From Chloroflexota bacterium (GTDB taxonomy: Bacteria > Chloroflexota > Limnocylindria > Limnocylindrales > CSP1-4), in assembly GCA_021785115.1 (NCBI GenBank), contig JAJYGO010000502.1, positions 1-11,427 on the forward strand: a stretch of DNA of 11,427 bases, read 5' to 3'. The position numbers and the translations under genes are program-made. Under the pieces are notes generated by a model. The model saw only the letters and a list, made by a program, of their open reading frames with translations. It was not told the DNA's origin and did no database searches. Positions within the stretch are counted from its first letter, which is position 1, and every line of letters begins with the position of its first letter. Shown in pieces: positions 1-6,050 of the stretch.

Positions 1-1
1 G

Positions 2-340
2 CTGCGCGATCCCGAGCGGGTGCGCGCGTGGCTTCTCTCGGTCGCGGCGAACGAGGCGCGTCAGGCGCTGCGCCGCGGCAGGCGCGTGGTGGTGATCGGC
101 CTCGACGAGGTCTCCGAGCGGGCCGGTGCGGACGACCCCGATGGCGACGCCCGGGACCTGGACGTGCGCGCGATCCTGGCCCGGCTGAAGCCGGAGGAGC
201 GCACGCTGCTCGGACTGCGCTACGCGGCGGGCCTCGATTCGGCCGAGATCGGTGCCGTCATGGGCATCTCGGCATCGGGCGTCCGGAGCCGCCTCGAGCG
301 GCTGCTCGATCGCCTGCGGACGGAGATGCGGGATGGATGA
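2..340 (+). CDS. ECF-type RNA polymerase sigma factor, 3' part (5' end outside window)
   Basis: The frame is open from the first bases of the window and ends at TGA 338-340, giving 112 visible residues. A GTG at position 20 is probably an internal Val, because the codons before it (reading L-R-D-P-E-R) continue the family pattern. The visible start (RAWLLSVAANEARQALRR) is typical of the end of sigma-70 region 2, where the -10 element is recognised. A short acidic linker follows. The C-terminal half has the region 4 helix-turn-helix pattern: L-x-x-E-E-R-T-L-L-G-L-R-Y-A-A-G-L, then AEIGAVMGISASGVRSRLER, which binds the -35 element. The sigma factor would direct RNA polymerase to a small regulon. 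Its stop overlaps the start of the next gene by 8 nt, so the two are translationally coupled, as expected for a sigma factor and its regulator. The family is clear, but the regulon and the missing N-terminus cannot be judged here. Confidence 0.88.
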   Translation: MRDPERVRAWLLSVAANEARQALRRGRRVVVIGLDEVSERAGADDPDGDARDLDVRAILARLKPEERTLLGLRYAAGLDSAEIGAVMGISASGVRSRLERLLDRLRTEMRDG

Positions 341-1832
341 CCGCGACCGCTTCGAGCGGCGGCTGGCGGTCGCGATCGGCGAGTGGGCCGGTGCCGCACC
401 CACGGAGGTCGATGCGCGGGCCCTGGCGCGATCCCTGGCGTCGGGCATGCCCCGCGGCCGGCGGATCGGCCTGCTGTCGTCCTGGGGTCTCCCGAGTCCG
501 GGCCTCGCCTGGGCGATCGGGCTCGTCCTCGTCGCATCCCTCTCGGTGGGGCTCGTGGCCTCCGGCAGCCTGCATGACCTGCACATCCTCACCGGGGCCC
601 CGTCTGCGAGCCCCGTCGCGACCGGGTCCGTGGCGCCGCCGACGTCCGCCCCGTCGCCCTCGGGCCCTCCCGCATCGACGTTCCCGTCGGCGCCACCGTC
701 GGCCTCGCCGTCGCCGCCTCCCTCGTCGCCCGAGCCCTCGCCCGGATCTGCGTCCGGCCCGCCGGCCACGCCGTGGCCTGCCGCCGACCTGTCGTGGACC
801 GGGTTCCAGCGGCTGCCCCGGCTCCATCCCGGACAGGCGCTGACCGACCCGATCGTCGGTGACGTGGCGGCAGGCGGCCCCGGGTTCGTCGCGGTCGGCA
901 GCGACTGGGTCGACGCGGACGGGGCCGTCGCGGTGGCCTGGACGTCGGCCGACGGCGCCGCGTGGGAGGAGCACCAGATCGGGAACCCGGGACCGACCGC
1001 CGTCCTCTCGAGTCCCGCCCTGTCCTCCGTTGTGGCGGTCGACGGGCAGCTGGTGGCCGCGGGTCGCGTCGGCATCTGGCGATCACCCGACGGATCGAGC
1101 TGGGAGGAGTCTGCCGCGCCGCACGACCTCAACGGCACCCCGCTCCACCTGGCCGCGGGTCCCGGGGGCTTCGTGGCCGTGGGCCGCTCCCTCGACGATC
1201 CGTGCCAGGGGAGGGTGTGGTCTTCCATCGACGGCGTCACGTGGGAGCCGGGCGCGCTGCCCGATCCCTCGACGTTCTGCCCCACCGCCGTCGCGGGGGG
1301 CGTCTCCGGCTACCTCGCCGCCGGGAGCGATCCCGCCTCCGGACGTGCCGCCCTGCTGCTGTCGGGCGACGGCGTGACGTGGGAGGCGGTGCCCGACGAG
1401 GCCGCGTTCGACGGGCAGGGCTACCCGGAGGGCATCCTGTGGACGGCGGATCGCTGGACCGCCTTCGGCAGTTTCCAGCCCACCGGTTCGAGCGAGCGTG
1501 GGGTCCGGATCTGGCAGTCGGTGGACGGCCTCGCGTGGGCCGCCACCGGGTTCCTCCGGCCGTCCGGCCCGTTCGCCTGCGATGCCGGTTCCGTCCACAT
1601 GCTCGACGCGACCGCCTTCGGCGCGGGTTTCGTCGCCGTCGGGACGTGCGTGGTGCAGCCCGAGCAGGTGGGCATCGCATGGACGTCCGCGGACGGGGCG
1701 ACCTGGCAGGCGGTGCTCGGCCGGGTTCGTCCCATGAGCGCCGTGGCCGCCGGCGGGACGCGCCTCGTTGCCGTGGGCTCGGAGTGGCCCGACCACCAGC
1801 CCATCGCCTGTGGAGCCGTCGGGGCGCGGTAG
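333..1832 (+). CDS. Membrane-anchored S-x-D-G-x-x-W repeat (beta-propeller-like) protein, probable regulator of the adjacent sigma factor
   Basis: Start ATG 333 overlaps the sigma factor stop; the protein has 499 residues. A longer in-frame start at 252 would lie inside the sigma gene and add an Arg/Ser/Cys-rich stretch with no family sense. Residues 1-50 are a short charged cytoplasmic segment (MDDRDRFERRLAVAIGEWAG). Residues about 57-79 are one membrane helix, and 88-148 a Pro/Ser/Ala-rich linker. Residues 150-499 hold repeats alternating an F/L-V-A-V-G strand (near 185, 239, 280, 327, 375, 433, 478) with S-x-D-G-x-x-W (W at 211, 257, 304, 350, 402, 458). This resembles the Asp-box/Kelch class of propellers, but with one residue fewer than the canonical Asp-box S-x-D-x-G-x-x-W. 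The expected topology is N-terminus inside, repeats outside. From topology and coupling I infer an anti-sigma role. No zinc-binding H-x3-C-x2-C anti-sigma motif is visible, so inhibition of the sigma factor is unproven. An alternative is a simple surface repeat protein that is co-transcribed. Confidence 0.8.
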   Translation: MDDRDRFERRLAVAIGEWAGAAPTEVDARALARSLASGMPRGRRIGLLSSWGLPSPGLAWAIGLVLVASLSVGLVASGSLHDLHILTGAPSASPVATGSVAPPTSAPSPSGPPASTFPSAPPSASPSPPPSSPEPSPGSASGPPATPWPAADLSWTGFQRLPRLHPGQALTDPIVGDVAAGGPGFVAVGSDWVDADGAVAVAWTSADGAAWEEHQIGNPGPTAVLSSPALSSVVAVDGQLVAAGRVGIWRSPDGSSWEESAAPHDLNGTPLHLAAGPGGFVAVGRSLDDPCQGRVWSSIDGVTWEPGALPDPSTFCPTAVAGGVSGYLAAGSDPASGRAALLLSGDGVTWEAVPDEAAFDGQGYPEGILWTADRWTAFGSFQPTGSSERGVRIWQSVDGLAWAATGFLRPSGPFACDAGSVHMLDATAFGAGFVAVGTCVVQPEQVGIAWTSADGATWQAVLGRVRPMSAVAAGGTRLVAVGSEWPDHQPIACGAVGAR

Positions 1833-1884
1833 GGGAGGCGATACGGGACCGAACGGCGGGATGGCGGGCTCGATCGTCACGAGG

Positions 1885-2386
1885 ATGGACGTGCTCGTGG
1901 CGGCCGCCGTCCTGCTCGGCGGCCTTGCCTACACGGGCTACGGCGTCGTCGCCGGCTCCGATGCTCTCATCCATCCCGCGGGCAACGGGGCGCGCGGAGG
2001 ACATCGTCGGACGGCGACTGGAGGTCGACGAGGGGCAGCCGTCGTTGCCGGGGACGCCGGCGATCCTGTTCGGCATCTGGCTGCGAACGGGCGTGAATCT
2101 GCTGGACCACGATCCGATCGACGCCGTCGCGGGCCTCGGCGACCGGCCGCTCCTGCTGCTCCACGGGGCGGCCGACGTGCACGACCTGCCCGCGCGCAGC
2201 GTGGAGGCGAACTACCGGGCGGCGCTCGCGGCCGGCGTGCCGGTCGAGATGCACCTGTGCCCCGCCGGCACCCACGGCCACGTGATCGATGCCTGCCCGG
2301 ACGACTGGGGACGCTGGAGCGCGCTGTTCCTGGACCGCGCCTTCGCGGACGCCGGCGCCACGGTCCGCCTCGAGGGAGCTGGGTAG
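1885..2386 (+). pseudogene. Alpha/beta hydrolase remnant with internal deletion and frame change
   Basis: ATG 1885 (or ATG 1861 in the same frame) opens a membrane-anchor-like start, MDVLVAAAVLLGGLAYTGYG, running through D-A-L-I-H-P near 1980. This is the usual N-terminal anchor and 'IHP' turn of alpha/beta hydrolases of the serine aminopeptidase/Bem46 type. From about 1991 a different frame (+2) continues with the C-terminal part of such an enzyme: E-D-I-V-G-R-R-L, then RPLLLLHGAADVHDLP, which carries the usual Asp-bearing strand-turn, and AGTHGHVIDA, which carries the expected catalytic His. It stops at TAG 2384-2386. The part that should lie between (oxyanion loop, G-x-S-x-G nucleophile elbow, roughly 120-170 residues in the family) is absent, and the two frames do not join. 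No ribosome-binding site or start is apparent for the C-terminal piece. I read it as a dead gene or a mis-assembly. Confidence 0.7.
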
Positions 2387-2458
2387 CGGCGCGCGAACAG
2401 GTGCCTCTCGCCGCCGGGAGGGCGGCACGTGACGATGTGCGGGGAGGTGGGACGCGAG

Positions 2459-2998
2459 ATGTCGCGCTACGTGCGGTGGACCCGGACGGAACGAAGCGCG
2501 CGGACGCGGGTTGCCGTCGTGCTCCTGCTGGGCCCTGTCTTCCTGGGCGTGCTTCCGTCGGTCGTGGCAGGGATCGGACCGCGCCTCGACCGCCGGCTGG
2601 GACTGCCGCCCCTCGGGATCGGCGCTGCGGGGCGCGTCCTCGGCGCGGTGCTGGCGGCCGCGGGGTTTTCCCTCGGCATCTGGTCCGTCCGCACGCAGCT
2701 CGACCGGGGCCGCGGGACGCCGCTGCCGGTCATGCCAACCCGGGAGCTCATCACCGACGGTCCGTTCCGATACTGCCGCAACCCGATGACGTTGGGCACG
2801 ATCATGGCCTACGCGGGGATCGCCTTCGCCGCGCGGACCGTCGCCGGGCTTGCGCTCGTCCTCTCCCTCGCCGCCGCTCTGCTGACCTACCTGAAGTGTC
2901 TCGAGGAACGGGAGCTGGCCGAGCGGTTCGGCGAGCCGTACCTCGCCTACCGGCGCGCGACGCCGTTCATCGTGCCCCGGCTCTCGCGGTGCCGCTGA
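2459..2998 (+). CDS. Integral membrane methyltransferase, isoprenylcysteine carboxyl methyltransferase / PEMT family
   Basis: The protein has 179 residues from ATG 2459, which has a GGGGAGG ribosome-binding site at 2441-2447. In-frame starts at GTG 2429 and ATG 2435, with their own GGGAGG, would add 8-10 residues. I prefer 2459 because family members begin close to the M-x-x-Y-x-R-W pattern. Hydrophobic segments lie at about 16-38, 56-78, 111-127 and 128-146. The conserved cofactor and catalytic region is present: ELITDGPFRYCRNPM (96-110), then RELAERFGEPYLAYRRATPF (151-170). This is the standard C-terminal signature of ICMT/PEMT-like enzymes, which use S-adenosylmethionine to methylate lipid-linked or membrane-embedded substrates. 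Bacterial members are poorly characterised and the substrate cannot be told from sequence. The gene follows the hydrolase remnant on the same strand and converges on the lipoprotein gene. Confidence 0.85.
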   Translation: MSRYVRWTRTERSARTRVAVVLLLGPVFLGVLPSVVAGIGPRLDRRLGLPPLGIGAAGRVLGAVLAAAGFSLGIWSVRTQLDRGRGTPLPVMPTRELITDGPFRYCRNPMTLGTIMAYAGIAFAARTVAGLALVLSLAAALLTYLKCLEERELAERFGEPYLAYRRATPFIVPRLSRCR

Positions 2999-3002
2999 TC
3001 GG

Positions 3003-3027
3003 GCGAGCTTCGCGGCGTCGCGCTCGC
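3003..3027. terminator. Possible bidirectional hairpin between convergent genes
   Basis: Only 30 nt separate the methyltransferase stop (2998) from the lipoprotein stop (3029 on the minus strand). That gap holds an inverted repeat: GCGAG at 3003-3007 pairs with CTCGC at 3023-3027, and an inner CGCG (3011-3014) pairs with CGCG (3019-3022) around a 4-nt loop, with a 3-nt bulge on one side. There is no T-tract on either strand, which is common in high-GC genomes. The position suggests shared termination, but the stem is short and by chance such repeats are frequent at this GC. Confidence 0.35.
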
Positions 3028-3028
3028 A

Positions 3029-4534
3029 CTACCCAGCGCTGGAGAGCGGCTCCAGTGCCGTGACCATGAAGGTGACGCGAGCCTCGAGCTGCGTGGCCAC
3101 GGTCGGCCGATCGATCCGCTGTCCCGTGCAGATGTCCGTGCAGGACGTCTCACCCATTGGCGCGAGGTCGCCGAAATGGCCCGTGAAGCGGAATCCCCGT
3201 CCGTCGTCGGCGCTCTCGCGCGGGCCGGAGACGCCCGGCGCGAGCCGATAGCCCAGCATGGCGCTCCCTGCCTGCGTCCCGATGGACCGCGGCGCCCAGT
3301 CTTCGGGCGATGCCCAGCCGGACTCGCAGTAGATGCCCGTACCCAGTGGTGCAGGAGCCCCAGCAGGCATGAAGTGCCAGTACGCGTCGAACGAGAGGGT
3401 CGCGTGGCCGAAGCAGACCAGCCGTTCGAGGTCGGTCAGCGCGAGGACCTGGGCGATGGTGACCGGCGGACGCGGGCAGGCGAGCTGCAGTCCCTCGAGC
3501 CACGACGCGCCGTCCCGGCCGCCGGCGGCCACCCAGCCGAAGGAGCCCGCCACCTGGTACCAGTCGTAACCGGACGCGCGGACGGGGCCGGCCACGATGA
3601 AGAGCCGGCCCCCGGCGTATACGTGCTCGGCAAGGATGCGAGAGCCGGCGCCCACGTACGGCATGCTGCGCACCACGAGATCGTCCGCCAGCACCCTGGC
3701 GAAGCGGTCGAGGCGGAGCGACGCGGGGACCGCGGGCAGGTGCGACGAGGAGACGCTCGACGCGGGGGGACTCAGGTTCAGGTCGAGATCGACGTCGAGC
3801 ACGTCGCGATCGTCAACCCGGACCGTGCGCTCCGGCCCGGCCGGCCCAGGCAGCACGCCCGCCGGGCACCAGACCGCGAGGTCGTACGAGCCCGGCGCCA
3901 GGCCGCGCACCTCGTACCGGCCGGCGGCGTCGGTCCTGCCCGAGCCCGGTGAGCCTGGCAGGTCTGCACGCACCCGCACCTCGGCGTCGGGAACGGGCGC
4001 GCCGTCGTTGGTCACGCTGCCGGCGATCCGGTATGCGGGAGCGAGCCGGAGGTCCAGCACGGAGCCCGCCGGTACGCGGGCCGCGTCCTCCCAGGCGCCG
4101 GCGTAACCGCCGTCCTCGTCCAGGTAGCCGCCGCCCGGGCGTCCGGATGGGTCGGAACAGGCGAGCCGATACCAGTCCCCCTCGAGTGCGGCGATCACGT
4201 AGCCTCCATCGGGTCCCGACGTGCTCGAGCGGCAACCGTCGGAACCCGGGGGCTCGTCCGCGGGGCACGCGACCACCGTGACGCCCTGTGCCGGATTCCC
4301 GGACGCGTCGGCGACGCGGCCCGAGATCGCGCGGTCCGGCGCCGGGGGTGAAGTCGGGCGGGCGCCGATGGCGCGTGCGGGCGTCGACGCGGGACCCGCG
4401 GTCGGGGCCGCGGAAAGGGCACCGCTCGTCCCGGGCGGCGCGCTCGTCGGACTGTCGCCGGGTGCGGCACTGCTGCAGGCCGCCAGCGCGGCCACCGCCG
4501 CAAGGGCGATCCACGGACCCCGGGTTCGAGTCAT
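3029..4534 (-). CDS. Lipoprotein with two carboxypeptidase-regulatory-like domains, an SH3-like domain and a Cys-containing C-terminal domain
   Basis: I chose ATG with A at 4534 because GGGAGT (revcomp of 4541-4546) lies 6 nt upstream and the protein then starts directly with a lipoprotein signal peptide, MTRTRGPWIALAAVAALAAC. The lipobox is L-A-A-C with Cys20 as the lipidated residue; the mature protein would be anchored to the outer face of the membrane. An upstream in-frame start at 4597 would add an Arg-rich prefix. A Ser/Pro/Ala linker runs to about 66. Residues about 69-165 and 168-252 look like two CarboxypepD_reg-type beta-sandwiches (ISGRVADASGNPAQGVTV; IAGSVTNDGAPVPDAEVRV with GRYEVRGLAPGSYDLAV). 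Residues about 277-350 are SH3-like (DLVVRSMPYVG, YDWYQVAGSFGWVAAG). Residues 352-497 are a further domain with Cys353, Cys374, Cys403, Cys465 and Cys469. The domains suggest a binding role at the cell surface; no catalytic residues are recognisable. Total 501 residues. Confidence 0.85.
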   Translation of the reverse strand: MTRTRGPWIALAAVAALAACSSAAPGDSPTSAPPGTSGALSAAPTAGPASTPARAIGARPTSPPAPDRAISGRVADASGNPAQGVTVVACPADEPPGSDGCRSSTSGPDGGYVIAALEGDWYRLACSDPSGRPGGGYLDEDGGYAGAWEDAARVPAGSVLDLRLAPAYRIAGSVTNDGAPVPDAEVRVRADLPGSPGSGRTDAAGRYEVRGLAPGSYDLAVWCPAGVLPGPAGPERTVRVDDRDVLDVDLDLNLSPPASSVSSSHLPAVPASLRLDRFARVLADDLVVRSMPYVGAGSRILAEHVYAGGRLFIVAGPVRASGYDWYQVAGSFGWVAAGGRDGASWLEGLQLACPRPPVTIAQVLALTDLERLVCFGHATLSFDAYWHFMPAGAPAPLGTGIYCESGWASPEDWAPRSIGTQAGSAMLGYRLAPGVSGPRESADDGRGFRFTGHFGDLAPMGETSCTDICTGQRIDRPTVATQLEARVTFMVTALEPLSSAG

Positions 4535-4605
4535 CCGGCGACTCCCACGATGCATGTCCGCTGCTGCGCGGCCTCGGTCCGACGCAGGCGCCTGCACCAG
4601 TCCTG

Positions 4606-4847
4606 ATGCGCCCGGGGGCCGATGTGTCCCGGCGCGTGCTCCTCCACGCGTGCCGCAACGGCTGGCAGGCCACCGAGCTGCGCTACCGGGGATCGGGTGC
4701 GACCACTCCGCTCACGATGACGATCGTGCTTCCGGACGACCTCACCGCCTTCGAAGGGACGCTGTCGGTGTCCCAGCTCGGCCGCATCAGGAGACCGGCG
4801 CGGTGCTCTTCATGGGGCACGTGACCGATCCATCGACGCGAACCTGA
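4606..4847 (+). pseudogene. Serpin (protease inhibitor family I4) remnant lacking N-terminal region and reactive-centre loop
   Basis: Frame +1 from about 4606 (ATG here, no convincing ribosome-binding site) reads MRPGADVSRRVLLHACRNGW and then QATELRYRG, TMTIVLPDDLTAFEGTLSVS. This matches the serpin stretch in which a conserved 'M-M-x-x-x-G ... Q-x-x-E-L-P-Y ... L-P-D-D' strand pair precedes helix F-like sequence. Near 4785 the homology jumps to frame +3: HQETGAVLFMGHVTDP, the usual C-terminal serpin strand (E-T-G-x-x-L-F-M-G-x-V-x-D-P), ending at TGA 4845-4847. Roughly 250 residues that should precede the first piece are missing, as are the hinge and reactive-centre loop between the two pieces. 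A functional inhibitor is not possible from this DNA. The left boundary is uncertain and may extend back to about 4590, into the upstream region of the divergent lipoprotein gene. Confidence 0.72.
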
Positions 4848-5102
4848 GCGTGGGATGGGCGGCCGGGGCATCCCCTCACGTCACGGGCTGCGTCGGTCCC
4901 ACCGCGGGAGCCGCGAACCCGAACGCGCGAACGCCCTCGGCGCGTGCGCGCCGTCCGCCGGGTGGCGGGATCAACGGTGGGCATCTTCGGGCCGTTCGTC
5001 GGTGGCGTTCCCGGGTTCGACTGCACTAGCCTGCCGCGGGGCCGAGCGCGCCGCGGGCGCCCTTCCCGACGGTTGGTGACGCCGCCCCACGGGAGGGTGG
5101 CG
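4848..5102 (+). other. Intergenic region upstream of the ABC operon
   Basis: These 255 nt lie between the serpin remnant and the ABC ATPase. I see no coding sequence with family resemblance. The only candidate promoter element is TGCACTAGCCT (5022-5032), a weak extended -10-like sequence, with no good -35 at the matching distance. A clear ribosome-binding site, GGGAGG at 5091-5096, sits 6 nt before ATG 5103 and fixes the start of the ATPase gene. The operon promoter is probably in this region, but I cannot place it with confidence. Confidence 0.3.
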
Positions 5103-6050
5103 ATGCCGGCGGTCACGGTTCGGCAGCTCTGCAAGGACTACGACGGGCTGCGGGCCGTCGACGGCATCTCCTTCGACATCGAGGAGGGCGAGATCTTCGC
5201 GCTCCTCGGGCCGAACGGCGCGGGCAAGACGACGACGGTCGAGATTCTCGAGGGGCATCGTCCGCGCACCTCCGGTGCCGTCAGCGTGCTCGGGGAGGAC
5301 CCCCAGTCGGCGGGCCGCGGCTTCCGCGAGCGGATCGGGATCGTCCTCCAGGAGGCCGGCTTCGATGAGGACTTCAGTCCCCGCGAGCTGGTCACGCTGT
5401 ATGGGCGCATGTACCCGCGCCGCCTGGACGTCGACGAGGTGATCGAGCTCGTGGGCCTCACCGACAAGCGCGACGCTCGCGTCAGGACGCTGTCGGGCGG
5501 ACAGCGTCGCCGGCTCGACCTCGCGCTCGGGCTGGTCGGCGACCCCGACCTCCTCTTCCTCGACGAGCCGACGACCGGCTTCGACCCGTCCGCCCGCCGC
5601 CGCGCCTGGGAGCTCGTCGACGCGCTGCGCGGTCTCGGCAAGACCGTGCTGCTGACGACCCACTACATGGACGAGGCCGAGCATCTCGCCGACCGGCTCG
5701 CGGTCATGGTCGCGGGGAGGATCGTCGCGATCGGGACGCCCGAGCAGCTCGGCGCGGCCACGAACGCCGCGTCGGTCGTGTCCTTCCGGCTGCCACCCGT
5801 GGTCGCCACGGACGATCTGCCGCACCTCGACGGCCGGCTCGCGCAGGAGGGGAGCGACTGGCGACTCGAGACGGCGGAGCCGACGCGTTCGCTCCACGAG
5901 CTCACGTCGTGGGCCGTCGCCCGCGGCGTCGATCTGTCGTCGCTCTCGGTCGGCCGCCCCTCGCTCGAGGACACGTACCTCGCACTCGTCGCGGCCCACG
6001 AGCCCGGAGGCGCCGCCGGTGCGGCCGTTCCCGAAGAGGTGCCGGCGTGA
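5103..6050 (+). CDS. ABC transporter ATP-binding protein, DrrA/CcmA-type ABC-2 exporter ATPase
   Basis: The protein has 315 residues from ATG 5103, set by GGGAGG 6 nt upstream; the frame stays open upstream to 4944 but that part has no domain sense. All nucleotide-binding motifs are present: Walker A GPNGAGKTT (36-44), Q-loop Gln83, signature LSGGQ (130-134), Walker B LLFLDEP (150-156, Asp154 and Glu155), D-loop at about 158-161, and switch His187. The C-terminal 90 residues form the extension typical of DrrA-type ATPases, with the SLEDTYLAL motif (287-295) usually seen near the end of this family. The protein hydrolyses ATP to drive the permease encoded directly downstream; the GTGA overlap of 4 nt implies coupled translation. 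Members export drugs, lipids, polysaccharides or peptides. The substrate is not visible here, and no resistance or biosynthetic genes flank it. Confidence 0.95.
   Translation: MPAVTVRQLCKDYDGLRAVDGISFDIEEGEIFALLGPNGAGKTTTVEILEGHRPRTSGAVSVLGEDPQSAGRGFRERIGIVLQEAGFDEDFSPRELVTLYGRMYPRRLDVDEVIELVGLTDKRDARVRTLSGGQRRRLDLALGLVGDPDLLFLDEPTTGFDPSARRRAWELVDALRGLGKTVLLTTHYMDEAEHLADRLAVMVAGRIVAIGTPEQLGAATNAASVVSFRLPPVVATDDLPHLDGRLAQEGSDWRLETAEPTRSLHELTSWAVARGVDLSSLSVGRPSLEDTYLALVAAHEPGGAAGAAVPEEVPA

Noticed and set aside
590..780. Dense Pro/Ser codon repeats as a CRISPR-like or tandem-repeat array
   Set aside because: They are degenerate codons of a Pro/Ser/Ala linker in the membrane protein; no constant repeat unit or spacing.
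1801..1832. Truncation of the propeller protein at its C-terminus
   Set aside because: The strand count is balanced if the N-terminal S-W segment closes the ring, so truncation is not required; no homologous continuation was seen in other frames downstream.
962..2386. Reading 962-2386 as one protein
   Set aside because: Only the part after about 1991 resembles a protein family (alpha/beta hydrolase C-terminus); the earlier part is Arg-rich shadow of the propeller gene.
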